33,155 bases of DNA from Rhizobium sp. Q54 (GCA_945889445.1 CAMDBX010000043.1:1-33155); one strand, 5' to 3'; shown: positions 1 through 9,395, counted from the first letter of the stretch. The notes: generated from the sequence alone by a model not told the origin. Program-made: numbers and translations.

Positions 1-3000
1 AGGATGAAGTCGCCCGACGAGAGGCTTACCGGAGCATTTACCAGAGTAATCGTAAAGTCGGCGGCATTCGTGCCGTTAACGTTACCATGCAGCTGGCCGT
101 TCTCGTACCGGAGCTGGCCGAGGCCCGTGAAGGCAGCAGACCCGATGAAGGTGAAGTCCTGAACTCCAGCGGCAGAGCTGGCGTCGATGGCCGACAGGTC
201 GATGTAATCCTCGCCCGACGTGAAGTCGACGATCCGATCCCTGGTAGCGGAGGCCTTGCCAATCTCGGCGATGTTTGCGCCGAAGCGGAAGACGTCGTTT
301 CCAGTTCCACCGGTCATGATGTCACGACCCGCAGAGCCGATCAGAAGATCGTTTCCGTTTCCGCCGATGAGCGTGTCGATCCCCAATCCGCCCTTCAGAG
401 TGTCGTGACCCTCGCCACCGTTCAGAGTGTCATTGCCTGCGCCGCCGTCCAGTATGTCGTCGCCACCATTGCCGTTCAGGGTATCCCTGCCACCCAACCC
501 GTTGAGGGCATCCGCATCAGCCGTGCCATTGAGCGTGTTGTTGCGGGCAGTGCCGTTGAACACGTTCACGATCGTACCGCCTGCGCCGGCCTCGGCGGCG
601 TCATCATTCACAATCGTGGATGTGGCGGTCGCGGTGCCGAGCTGCGTTCCCGCAGGCGGGTTGGATAGGGTGACGGTGAAGCCTTCGTTGGCTTCGAACA
701 CCGAGTCACCTACCGCGTTCACCGTGAAGGTGGCGCTGGAAGTGTTTGCGGCGATCGTGACTGTGCCACTCGGCAGCGCGCCACCAAAGTCCGCAGCGTC
801 TGCCAGGTTGGCACCCGAACCCGTCACGGCCCAGCTCACGGTGGTTGCTTCCGAGGCAAGACTGCTCAGGTTTACCGTAAAGGTGTGAGCCGAAGTCCCG
901 GCATTGCCTTCCTCGATCGCCACGGCAGGTCCGGTGATCGAGATGACCTTGTCGTCATTCACGATCGTGGAGGTTGCCGTCGCGGTGCCGAGTTGTGTTC
1001 CGGCCGGCGGGTTGGACAAGGTGACGGTGAAGCCCTCATCTGTCTCGATCAGCGAGTCACCTGCCGCATTCACCGTGAAGGTCGCGCTCGTTGCGCCCAC
1101 AGGGATCGTCACGAAGCCAGTCAGTGCCCCGCCAAAGTCTGCGGCGTTGGCCGGGTTGCCGCCCGTGCCCGTCACGGCCCAGGCCACGGTGGTTGCAACA
1201 GTGGCTGTCTTGCTCAGGTTGACCGTGAAGGTGTGCGCCGAAGTTCCGGCATTGCCTTCGTCGATCCCCCCCGCAGGTCCGGTGATCGAGATGATCTTGT
1301 CATCATTCAGGATCGTGGACGTGGCAGTCGAGTCACCCAGAATGGCGCCACCGGTGGGGCTGTACAACGTGACCTGGAAGGTCCCATCCGCCTCATCGAC
1401 AAGATCACCACGAACCGGAACCGTGATGGTGCGGGTCGTCTGCCCCGCAGCGAACGAGAGAATGCCCTCGGGGAAGACGCCGTTGGCAAAATCAGCCTCG
1501 CTTGCGGGATTGAGGCCCGTGCCAGTCACCACCCAGGCAACCGTCGAGTTCACCAACGCTGCACCCCCCGAGAGGGTCACGGTGAAGGTATGGTTCACAG
1601 TGCCAGCGTTGCCCTCAGCAAGGCCCTCGGCCGGAAGGGCCGCGGCGCGGGCAATCGCGAAGGTCGGTGTGGCGTCATCATTCACGATCGTGGATGTGGC
1701 GGACGCCGTGCCGAGCTGTATGCCGGCAGGCGGGTTCAACAGGGTGACGGTGAAGCCTTCGTTGGCTTCGAACTGCGAGTCACCCTCCACGTTCACCGTG
1801 AAGGTCGCGCTGGAACCGCCCACGGGGATCGTCACAAAGCCGCTCGGCAACGTACCGCCGAAGTCAGCGGCGTTGGCCGGGCTGCCGCCTATACCCGTCA
1901 CGACCCAGGCCACGGTGGTTGGTACCGTGGCAACGTTGCTCAGGTTGACCGTGAAGGTGTGCGCCGAAGTGCCGGCGTTGCCTTCGTCGATAGCCCCGAC
2001 AGGTCCGGTGATCGAGATCACCTTGTCATCATTCACGATCGTGGAGGTGGCATCTGAGTCACCCAGAACGGCCCCGCCGGTGGGGTTGGACAGGGTCACG
2101 GTGAAGCCTTCGGTTGCTTCGAACAGCGAGTCACCTGCCACATTCACCGTGAAGGTCGCGCTGGAAGAGCCAACGGGGATCGTTACGGTGCCGCTCGGCA
2201 GCTCCGCACCAAAATCCCCAGCGTCCGCCGGGTTGGCACTCGTGCCCGACACGGCCCAATTCACGGTGGTTGATACCGTGGCAACGCTGCTCAGGTTGAC
2301 CGTGAAGGTCTGCACCGACGTCCCGGAATTGCCCTCGACGAGGGAACCGGCAGGTCCGGCGATCGAGATGACCGGGATGACCTGGTCATCATTCAGGATC
2401 GTGGACGTGACCGCCGAGTCACCCAGAAGGAGGCTGTTGCTCGGGTTGGACAGTGTGACCACGAAGGCCTCATCCGCCTCATCGACAAGATCGCCCAGCA
2501 CCGGAACGGTGATGTTCTTGCTCGTCTCCCCCGGAGCAAAGGTGAGGACGCCAGAGGGCAGCGCGCCGCCAACAAAGTCAACGGCATTGGCACCCGCGCC
2601 TGACACCGCCCAGGAAACCGTCGTGGCCGTCAGAACCGCCCCACCGGAAAGGGTTACTGTGAAGGTATGGTTCACAATGCCAGCGTCGCCCTCAGCAAGG
2701 CCGTCGGCGGGAAGGCCAGCGGCACGCGCGATCGAGAAGGCCGGCGTCGTGTCATCGTTCACGATCGTGGATGTGGCGGACGCTGTGCCAAGCCGAAGTC
2801 CGGGCGTGGCGAGGAGGCTAACCCTGAAGGTTTCGTTGTTTTCAAACGCGAGGTCACCCGCGACGTTCACGGTGAAGGACGCGCTTTGATCACCTGCGAG
2901 GATCGTGACGGTGCCGCTCGGCAACGTCACGCCAAAGTCTGCGGCGTTGGCCGGGCTGACGCCCGTGCCCGTCACCGCCCACGCCACGGTTGTTGCAACG

Positions 3001-6000
3001 GCGGCTGGGTTGGTCAGGCTGACCGTGAAGGTGCGAGCCGAGGACCCGGCATTGCCTTCGTTGACACCAACGCCAGGCCCGGTGATCGAGACGACATTGT
3101 CGTCATTCAGGATCGTGGATGTGGCCGTAGTCGATGTACCCAGAACAGCGACACCCGTGGGGTTCGAGAGCGTGACCTGGAAGGTCTCGTTCGCCTCATT
3201 GACAAGATCGCTGCTGACTGGAACCGTGATGGTCCCGGTCGTCTGCCCTGCAAGGATCGTGACTGTGCCGGCTGGCAGCGGGCCACCAAAGTCCGCGGCA
3301 TTCAAGGTGGGACTAATCCCCGACACGGCCCAGGCAACCGTGGTGTCAACCTGCACCGCCTTCGAGAGGGTCACGGTAAAGGTGTGGTTCACCTTGCCAG
3401 CGTCTCCCTCATAGAGGCCGCCGGCAGGAAGTACTGCGGCGCGGGCAATCGACAAGGTCGGACTGGCCACGAACATCGCCGAGGTCAGCGACGCAGGACC
3501 ACCGGTGAGAGCGATCTGGAAGTCCTCAACGCCATCACCAGTCGTTTCCCCGTAGAGAACGCCATTGTCATAGCGCAGCTTGCCGGCGTTTCCTGCGGTG
3601 AACGCTGCGTTGGTGATGCTGGCGTAGTCAAACGCCTGCTGACCAGCCAGCCCCTCGTTTGCATCGATGGCTGTGAGGTCGATCAGGTCGGTCTGTCCGC
3701 CCGTCCGGAAGTCGGTGATGGTCTCACGGGAAACCGGATTGTTGCCGATGTCGGCCTTGCTGCCAAAGACGAAGGTATCGTTGCCAGCACCGCCCGTCAT
3801 GGTGTCGATTCCACCACCGCCGATGATGGTGTCATTGCCCTCAAGGCCGTTCAGCGTGTTGGCCTGGTTGCTGCCGATGATGACGTTGTCCAGCGCATTG
3901 CCCGTGCCGGACTGGCCGTTGTTCGTGCCCTGCAGCGTCAGGTTCTCGATGTCGGCCGCGAGGAGCGCGAGCGACAAGTCGAAGTTGGCCGCGACAACCA
4001 CCGTGTCGCTGCCACCACCTGCGAGTTCGGTCACGATGTCACCAACTTCGCTCATGACATAGCGGTCGTTGCCGAGTCCGCCATCCATGGTGTCCGCACC
4101 CGCGCCGCCGTCGATGACGTCGCCGAAAGCGGTGCCGGTGATCACGTTCACCCCGGCATTGCCCAGGATCTCAAGGCCCACATTGAGGCCCGGATTGGCG
4201 AGCGACGCATCGACGTTGATGTCTGCGAGGCCGCCGCGATTTGCAATGGCGCCAGTGCCCGTGCCGATGACGACGCGCTCGATGCCAGCGAAGATCCCGG
4301 CAACGCCCAGATCGTTGGTGGCGGCAAGAATGATGTCGCCTGCCACCGTGTCGGTGATGCGCAACTCGTCGATCCCGACGCCATTGTCAACGCGGAAGCT
4401 GTCCTTGTTCACCAGCAGAAGCTGGGTCAAGCCGGTGTCATCGATGTCCATGAACGGGAAATCGTTTGCGTTCTCGATGATGTAGATGTCATCGCCTTGG
4501 CCACCATTCATGGACTCGCGGCCGAGCGGGTCGTTGCCGCCGCTGCCCGGGATCAGGATGTCATGGCCGCTGTCGCCACTCAGCGCGTCCCAACCACCGC
4601 CGCCATAGAGCGTGTCATCTCCCTGGCCGCCGTTCATGGTGTCGTCGAGCGGGCCGACGTTTACGTCAAGCTCCGGATCGAGGATCCCGCCATCGAGAAC
4701 ACCATCGCCGCCGTACATGACGTCATCGCCAACACCGCCAATCATGACGTCGCCATCGGCACCGCCATACATGGTGTCGTTGCCGTCGCCACCGAACATG
4801 GTGTCGATGCCGAGTTCGCCGCGCATCGTGTCGTTGCCGGCTTCGCCGTAGATGAAGTCGTCCTCGGAACCGCCGTCAATGATGTCGTTGCCGTTGCCGC
4901 CGTAGAGGAAGTCGGCGCCGCTGCCGCCGTTAATGTTGTCGACGCCGTCACCGGCGCGCACCGTGTCGTTGCCGCCGCGGGCGAAGACCGTGTCATTGCC
5001 AGTCGTGCCGGCAATCATCTCGCTCTCGTTGCCGACGCCGTTGGGGTTCAGCACGCCGCGGGCATCGACATAGTTACCGCCGTTGCCGTAGAAGTCCGTG
5101 CCGACGTAGCCAGCGTGCCCGACGGCTGCGCTGATAACGTTTCCACTGGTGTCAAACACCTGCTGCGTGGTCGTTGACGCATCCAGGGCGGCAACGGTAG
5201 CAACAGCCTGACCCAGCTTCGCGGCGTCCATCTGCAGGTATTCGTCAGCCACCGAGAAGATGTCGCCATAGAGGTTGGTGGCGCCGGTTGCCCGCATCAC
5301 GATGTCGGACAGCTGGATGCCTTCCATGTTCTCGATGAAGAACTCCTGAACCGGAACACGGCCCAGGTAGTAGAAGAAGTCACCGTTCTGCAGGTTCATC
5401 ATCTGCATGGCGAAGACCGCGTCGAAGGTCGAGCCCAGCATGCCGCCGACAACTTCACGCTCGGCAAGGCCGCCCATCCAGGCGTCGATGCGGTTGAAGT
5501 CCTTGTTGCCCGACGTGCTCATCCAGGTCGCGTCGGCATAGGCGGAATTGGCCGCCGCCTTCAGCGCCGTCATGTAGGTCGCCTGGTCAACAGAGTTGGT
5601 GCTTTCGCGCAGCGCATACCAGTCGGCGAGCGAGCGGCCGGCAATGCCGTCCAGCGTGCTTCCGGTAGCGCCGAACTTCGTCAGGATCGCATTGCTGGCG
5701 TAGGCCATGATGAAGTTCTTCACCGTGGCGATCTGGTCCGCGGCCGAGCCCTTGAGGTTGTCGCGGAAGCTGGACCAGCTGGTGTAGGGGTTGAGCGTCG
5801 CCTGAAGTGCTGCGGGCGCAACGTCCCGGATCGCGGCGCGCATCTCGTTGAGGGTGGGCAGACCGGCGTCACGGCCACGCACGCGGTTCAGCGTGGCGAG
5901 ATCGAGCGGCTGGCCAAGAAGGTTGTCGCGCAGCGCGTCGGTCACCTTCTCGTCGATGCGGTTGCCAACCTGCGCGGTGCTGCCGTCGGCCAGAAGACCA

Positions 6001-8318
6001 GCGGTGACGCCCGGCGTGTAGGACTGCGGGTTGAGGAAGGCGTCGATCAGGCCGCGGTCGATGTCGACATAGAGCTTGTCGGTCGTGCTACCTGTAGCGG
6101 TGGAGGTCGCGTTCCCGGCCTCGCGGAGGGTGAGGACGAGGGTGTTGTTGGTGACGGAGAGGATGGTGAAGTCGCCATTCAGGCGAGCCGCAGTGATGCC
6201 ACCGATTGCAGTGTCAACGCCCGCGATGGACACGGTGTCGCCGACGCTGAGGCCGTGATTGGCGATGGTGACGGTGATCGTGTTCTCGTTGACCACGGTA
6301 GAGATCTGCGAGGCGTCGGTCATCTTGCGCATGCCGACGGCTTCGGGGAGCATGGAGTGGCCGAGGCGGTACACCGCGTTGGCGAACTCCGAGGAGACGC
6401 GGGCATCGATGAGCGGATCAACACCGGCGAAGCCTGCAATGTTGGGGCTCAACTTGCGCACGAACTGGTCGAACACCAGATGCTGGTAGGTCATTTCGTT
6501 GACGATCTTGGCCTGCTGGAACAGCTCCTCGCCGGTGACCTGGGTGGTGACGTTGGTCAGCGGATCGGTCCAGGTCCAGCCACCGGCGGGCTGTTCGCCG
6601 GTGAAGCCGTACTGGGCCTTCAGCAGGTCGATCATGCGGTTGTGCTCGTTGACGAACACTTCCTGCACGGCGGTCAGGCCGATGTTCTCGTTGAGGCGGC
6701 CGTCGCCTGCCACGTAGTGGGCCTCGAGAGCCGTCTTGGTGGCGCCGGGGCTCAGGTCACGCCCAGTCCAGCCGGTGGTGCCGAGCGGCGGAAGGCGCAC
6801 GCCCATGTCGTTGAGGAAAGCGTGCTTCGTCGTCATCAGCACGAAGTCGGTTGCTTCCCAAGTCGTTGACGGGTCGGCGACCAGCGCCTGGATGGCGGCG
6901 TCGTCCCCGAGGGTCGTGTTCTTGACATAGACGACCTCGCCCGTGACCTTGTTCAGGGCAACCAGCTGGGGCATGCCGTTGGCATCCAGGATCTGCTGGC
7001 CATTCTTGTCGACGGCCACCATGGGAATGCCCATGATGTCGGCGTCATGCAGCGTGATGCCGACGTTCAGCGCGTTGGCCTTGATCTGGGCCCAGTTGGC
7101 GATGCCGGCGTTGTTGACGATGCCGTTGACGCTGACACCGGCATTGACCAGGCGACCGGTGATGAGATCGGTTACAGTGGCCTCAAGGCCAGCGTTGCCA
7201 GGCGCCGCGCGCCATTCAGCCTCAGTCAGGTACTCGCGCAGGAAGACCGCGCGGCTGTTGTCCGAGCCATAGGCCTGGCTCAGGTCGATGAAGGGCGAGG
7301 CCTCGTTGAAGCTCTCGTCTAACGCCGGATTGAGGGTGAAGAGGAAGGAACCGGCCTCGCTCACGCCGGGAATGCTCGGGAAGGGGGTCGCCGCTGCCAC
7401 GATGCCCGTGGTCGGGGTGTAGAAGTTGATCTGGCTGACGAGATCGATTTCATCAACGGCGGCGATCTTGATCAGCGTGTTGTTGAGGACGAGGGTTCCC
7501 TCATAGGCATAGACGCTGCCGGGAACGGTCGATCCCGTAAGGCTCGGGCTGGTCAGGGTGGAACTGATGGCCCAGCTGGGCTGGCCCTCCTGGGCGACGA
7601 GCACACCAAGCTTTTCAAGGAGAACGTTGGTCGAGCCTTCGCCGATGGTGACGTTCACCGTGTTGGAGCGCGAGGCGGTGATCGAGGTGGCCCGACCGGC
7701 GGTGTAGAGGCCGTCGCTCGGCAGCAGGTCAACCTGGACCTTGCCGTCGACGCCCTTGCTCACGAAGTCGAGGCCGTGGTCGAAGAACTGGCCGAACTGG
7801 CTCATCCAGTTGCTGTAGGCCAGCGGGTTGACCGCGCCAGTTATCGGGGACACACGGCCGGTGGGATTGTCCATCAGCTTGAGTTCGAGCTTCGCCTGGT
7901 AGTTCGGATCGACCGGATCGAGGCTCTGGAAACCGATGGGATTGGAGCTGTCGGCGATCAGGTTGCTGATGTTGCGCGGGTTCAGGGCGTCAACGATGTT
8001 GCCCCCCACCGTGGCGGTGTCACCAATCGTGATCTTTTCGGCCGGGCCGCGCGTCGCATTGGCGAAGGGGGAGGAGATCACGTCGTTCTTCAAGCCCGGT
8101 GCCGTCAACCGGTTGAAGGTGAGGCGGGGGAACAGCGTGTCAGCGGCGCCAAACCACCAGTTCGGAGCGTTCTGGTTCTCGGTGTTGTTGCCCAAGCCCT
8201 CGACGTGGCGCAGTCCGGTCGGACCCTGCGGGACCAGTCCACCCTGCTCTTCAGGCAGCCATTCGCCACGCGAACGAGACAGCAGAAAACGAATATCTTG
8301 AAGGCTGAGAGTGATCAT
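1..8318 (-). CDS. Giant secreted haem peroxidase / Calx-beta / RTX protein (3' end off window)
   Basis: One minus-strand frame is open from ATG at 8318 (GGGGA six bases upstream) to the left edge, at least 2,772 codons. I checked the frame at several points (7778, 6359, 5000, 1682, 317). Residues about 60-1015 form an animal-type haem peroxidase domain: distal His181 in QFFDHG, Arg541 and Glu544 in the GDGRLNE motif, proximal His654 in YRLGHS. Then come RTX nonapeptides (about 1104-1257, 1387-1425, 1472-1518), a serralysin-type C-terminal module (about 1518-1615), eight Calx-beta domains (about 1616-2573), a fourth RTX block (about 2577-2675) and a second serralysin-type module ending GDFIL at the edge, so the true stop is probably only a few codons away. 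There is no N-terminal signal peptide. RTX repeats and this C-terminus are typical of type I secretion; no transporter is visible here. It is probably a calcium-binding extracellular or cell-surface peroxidase; substrate unknown. Confidence 0.93.
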   Translation of the reverse strand, partial: MITLSLQDIRFLLSRSRGEWLPEEQGGLVPQGPTGLRHVEGLGNNTENQNAPNWWFGAADTLFPRLTFNRLTAPGLKNDVISSPFANATRGPAEKITIGDTATVGGNIVDALNPRNISNLIADSSNPIGFQSLDPVDPNYQAKLELKLMDNPTGRVSPITGAVNPLAYSNWMSQFGQFFDHGLDFVSKGVDGKVQVDLLPSDGLYTAGRATSITASRSNTVNVTIGEGSTNVLLEKLGVLVAQEGQPSWAISSTLTSPSLTGSTVPGSVYAYEGTLVLNNTLIKIAAVDEIDLVSQINFYTPTTGIVAAATPFPSIPGVSEAGSFLFTLNPALDESFNEASPFIDLSQAYGSDNSRAVFLREYLTEAEWRAAPGNAGLEATVTDLITGRLVNAGVSVNGIVNNAGIANWAQIKANALNVGITLHDADIMGIPMVAVDKNGQQILDANGMPQLVALNKVTGEVVYVKNTTLGDDAAIQALVADPSTTWEATDFVLMTTKHAFLNDMGVRLPPLGTTGWTGRDLSPGATKTALEAHYVAGDGRLNENIGLTAVQEVFVNEHNRMIDLLKAQYGFTGEQPAGGWTWTDPLTNVTTQVTGEELFQQAKIVNEMTYQHLVFDQFVRKLSPNIAGFAGVDPLIDARVSSEFANAVYRLGHSMLPEAVGMRKMTDASQISTVVNENTITVTIANHGLSVGDTVSIAGVDTAIGGITAARLNGDFTILSVTNNTLVLTLREAGNATSTATGSTTDKLYVDIDRGLIDAFLNPQSYTPGVTAGLLADGSTAQVGNRIDEKVTDALRDNLLGQPLDLATLNRVRGRDAGLPTLNEMRAAIRDVAPAALQATLNPYTSWSSFRDNLKGSAADQIATVKNFIMAYASNAILTKFGATGSTLDGIAGRSLADWYALRESTNSVDQATYMTALKAAANSAYADATWMSTSGNKDFNRIDAWMGGLAEREVVGGMLGSTFDAVFAMQMMNLQNGDFFYYLGRVPVQEFFIENMEGIQLSDIVMRATGATNLYGDIFSVADEYLQMDAAKLGQAVATVAALDASTTTQQVFDTSGNVISAAVGHAGYVGTDFYGNGGNYVDARGVLNPNGVGNESEMIAGTTGNDTVFARGGNDTVRAGDGVDNINGGSGADFLYGGNGNDIIDGGSEDDFIYGEAGNDTMRGELGIDTMFGGDGNDTMYGGADGDVMIGGVGDDVMYGGDGVLDGGILDPELDVNVGPLDDTMNGGQGDDTLYGGGGWDALSGDSGHDILIPGSGGNDPLGRESMNGGQGDDIYIIENANDFPFMDIDDTGLTQLLLVNKDSFRVDNGVGIDELRITDTVAGDIILAATNDLGVAGIFAGIERVVIGTGTGAIANRGGLADINVDASLANPGLNVGLEILGNAGVNVITGTAFGDVIDGGAGADTMDGGLGNDRYVMSEVGDIVTELAGGGSDTVVVAANFDLSLALLAADIENLTLQGTNNGQSGTGNALDNVIIGSNQANTLNGLEGNDTIIGGGGIDTMTGGAGNDTFVFGSKADIGNNPVSRETITDFRTGGQTDLIDLTAIDANEGLAGQQAFDYASITNAAFTAGNAGKLRYDNGVLYGETTGDGVEDFQIALTGGPASLTSAMFVASPTLSIARAAVLPAGGLYEGDAGKVNHTFTVTLSKAVQVDTTVAWAVSGISPTLNAADFGGPLPAGTVTILAGQTTGTITVPVSSDLVNEANETFQVTLSNPTGVAVLGTSTTATSTILNDDNVVSITGPGVGVNEGNAGSSARTFTVSLTNPAAVATTVAWAVTGTGVSPANAADFGVTLPSGTVTILAGDQSASFTVNVAGDLAFENNETFRVSLLATPGLRLGTASATSTIVNDDTTPAFSIARAAGLPADGLAEGDAGIVNHTFTVTLSGGAVLTATTVSWAVSGAGANAVDFVGGALPSGVLTFAPGETSKNITVPVLGDLVDEADEAFVVTLSNPSNSLLLGDSAVTSTILNDDQVIPVISIAGPAGSLVEGNSGTSVQTFTVNLSSVATVSTTVNWAVSGTSANPADAGDFGAELPSGTVTIPVGSSSATFTVNVAGDSLFEATEGFTVTLSNPTGGAVLGDSDATSTIVNDDKVISITGPVGAIDEGNAGTSAHTFTVNLSNVATVPTTVAWVVTGIGGSPANAADFGGTLPSGFVTIPVGGSSATFTVNVEGDSQFEANEGFTVTLLNPPAGIQLGTASATSTIVNDDATPTFAIARAAALPAEGLAEGNAGTVNHTFTVTLSGGAALVNSTVAWVVTGTGLNPASEADFANGVFPEGILSFAAGQTTRTITVPVRGDLVDEADGTFQVTLYSPTGGAILGDSTATSTILNDDKIISITGPAGGIDEGNAGTSAHTFTVNLSKTATVATTVAWAVTGTGGNPANAADFGGALTGFVTIPVGATSATFTVNAAGDSLIETDEGFTVTLSNPPAGTQLGTATATSTIVNDDKVISITGPAVAIEEGNAGTSAHTFTVNLSSLASEATTVSWAVTGSGANLADAADFGGALPSGTVTIAANTSSATFTVNAVGDSVFEANEGFTVTLSNPPAGTQLGTATATSTIVNDDAAEAGAGGTIVNVFNGTARNNTLNGTADADALNGLGGRDTLNGNGGDDILDGGAGNDTLNGGEGHDTLKGGLGIDTLIGGNGNDLLIGSAGRDIMTGGTGNDVFRFGANIAEIGKASATRDRIVDFTSGEDYIDLSAIDASSAAGVQDFTFIGSAAFTGLGQLRYENGQLHGNVNGTNAADFTITLVNAPVSLSSGDFI
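600..3474 (-). repeat. Eight tandem Calx-beta domain repeats
   Basis: Eight units of 348-376 bp each end in a TST-I-(V/L)-NDD signature. Unit boundaries by reading: 3474-3099, 3098-2751, 2750-2385, 2384-2025, 2024-1674, 1673-1299, 1298-951 and 950-600. Units 1, 3 and 6 (type A) begin with SIARAA or AIARAA and carry LPAxGLxEG. Units 2, 4, 5, 7 and 8 (type B) begin with SITGP or SIAGP and carry EGNAG or EGNSG. Calx-beta domains bind calcium and act as adhesive or spacer modules in bacterial surface proteins. Confidence 0.9.
4550..5010 (-). repeat. RTX (haemolysin-type) calcium-binding nonapeptide block
   Basis: Repeated GGxGxDxxx units, such as GGNDTV, GGNGNDII, GEAGNDTM, GGDGNDTM, GGVGDDVM and GGQGDDTL, run for about 150 residues of the giant peroxidase gene. 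Further short RTX blocks lie at about 4045-4160, 3765-3905 and 295-590 in the same frame. They fold as a calcium-loaded beta-roll after export. Confidence 0.9.
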
Positions 8319-8433
8319 TTTCGTTCCCCTGGAGCATGCCAAGCGAAGCTCGGCGTTTTTGATAGTTATGTTTTATATATATAGGTTACTATATCTACTA
8401 TGTTAATATCATTGCAAAATGCAACTTTAATTT

Positions 8434-8454
8434 AGTGATTTGTTAATAATCACT
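8434..8454. promoter_or_regulatory. Inverted repeat, possible operator
   Basis: Perfect 7-bp arms AGTGATT and AATCACT are separated by 7 bp, about 120 bp upstream of the peroxidase start codon and inside the AT-rich island. The geometry fits a dimeric regulator site. No binding protein can be named. Confidence 0.4.
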
Positions 8455-8492
8455 TTGAAGTTGTAAACTCTTCCATTATGTCAAGTCCGAAT

Positions 8493-8505
8493 CCTAAATT
8501 TTAGG
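8493..8505. promoter_or_regulatory. 13-bp palindrome CCTAAATTTTAGG
   Basis: Six-base arms CCTAAA and TTTAGG around a single central T, in the same AT-rich island upstream of the peroxidase gene. It is a possible second operator or a chance AT-rich palindrome. Confidence 0.25.
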
Positions 8506-8942
8506 CATTTCTGAGCCTGGTTTATATTCTTCACTCAGTTCCTGTTATATTTTTTCCTATTTCTGGTTTGTATTCTGCGCTGTCGGTGGCTTGTGAGCAC
8601 GACAGTTGCCCTTGCAGACCGAGCTGCAGTTGAACTGGCTGAGGTCGGATTTCCCGCTGCTCCTTTCGGAAGCCGGGGCGTGCCCCCCCGGGTGCCAAGG
8701 TCATGTTTCCCGAGGCGTCGCTGCACTTCTGCCGTCAGCTGCATCACGATGGGGAAGTTGCGACCGGCCGGGGTCATCTTCAGACCACGCCCTTGGATAT
8801 CCTGGTCACGGTAGACCCGATCGGCAGCCTGCAGCCCAAGATTGCCTGCTGCCCCCTGACCCGCCTTCCCTTGCCCGTCGCGGGTGCGATAACTGCATGA
8901 TTGCGTTGGATGAGTGACACCAACTTGCTCTAAGCTCTGCCC

Positions 8943-9395
8943 ATGCAAACGGCGCGACCGAAACCGGCGAAGGACGACCAGCCCGCAATCATCGGCTGGC
9001 GCGAGAAGGTGAGCCTGCCGCAACTGGGCGTTGGCGCCTTCTCCGCCAAGATCGACACGGGTGCGCGCTCGGCAGCGCTTCACGCCACCAGCATCGAGCG
9101 CGACGACCACCATGTGACCTTTGTGCTGCCGCTGCCGAAGCGCCACCACCATTGCCGCCTGCCGCTCAAGGGCCTGCGCCGCATCAAGAGCTCAAACGGC
9201 CACATCGAGACCCGCGCCGTGGTCGAGACCGACGTTAAGATCGGGGCGACCACGCTGCGCATGGAAATCACCCTCACCGACCGTACCGACATGGGTGTGG
9301 CCATGCTGCTGGGCCGCAGCAGCATCGGCCATGACTTCCTTGTCCACCCGACGAAAACCAACATCCTTTCCGCCAGGAAACGCAAGGCACCATGA
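8943..9395 (+). CDS. RimB-like retropepsin-fold ATP-dependent zinc protease family protein (COG4067)
   Basis: This 150-residue protein contains [10 protein letters not shown] followed by [13 protein letters not shown], the signature of the COG4067 family. Asp38 in DTGA is the presumed catalytic aspartate of a retropepsin-like fold. In Pseudomonas the related RimB is encoded next to RimK and linked to processing of the glutamate tail that RimK adds to ribosomal protein S6. Here the gene is first of three joined by ATGA overlaps (stop at 9393-9395, next start at 9392), so translational coupling is likely. No clear Shine-Dalgarno is seen before ATG 8943. The historical zinc-protease name is not supported by an obvious metal motif. 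Family assignment is firm, exact substrate is not. Confidence 0.88.
   Translation: MQTARPKPAKDDQPAIIGWREKVSLPQLGVGAFSAKIDTGARSAALHATSIERDDHHVTFVLPLPKRHHHCRLPLKGLRRIKSSNGHIETRAVVETDVKIGATTLRMEITLTDRTDMGVAMLLGRSSIGHDFLVHPTKTNILSARKRKAP

Larger units (their letters stand above)
8319..8942. other. Long intergenic region with AT-rich island
   Basis: This 624-bp gap separates the divergent giant peroxidase gene and the rimB-like gene. By hand count 74 of 240 bases in 8341-8580 are G or C (31%), far below the surroundings. The AT-rich part is the likely promoter and regulatory region of the peroxidase gene. From about 8590 to 8942 composition returns to GC-rich; the short frames there match no family I recognise, so I call no gene. 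Confidence 0.7.

Noticed and set aside
600-3474. Regular repeats that might look like a CRISPR array
   Set aside because: Units are about 350 bp and coding, with protein-level signatures; there are no short identical repeats with unique spacers.
904-5177. Long plus-strand open frames across the left 5 kb
   Set aside because: They are antisense shadows of the repetitive Calx-beta/RTX gene, whose regular codon pattern removes stops on the other strand. They have no recognisable domains.
8593-8917. Short plus-strand frames in the GC-rich part of the 8319-8942 gap
   Set aside because: No family match, overlapping alternative frames and no convincing ribosome site; kept as unannotated sequence.
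8535-9152. Minus-strand 205-residue frame over the intergenic region and rimB-like gene
   Set aside because: It runs antisense to a well-supported gene and its low-complexity product matches no family I know.
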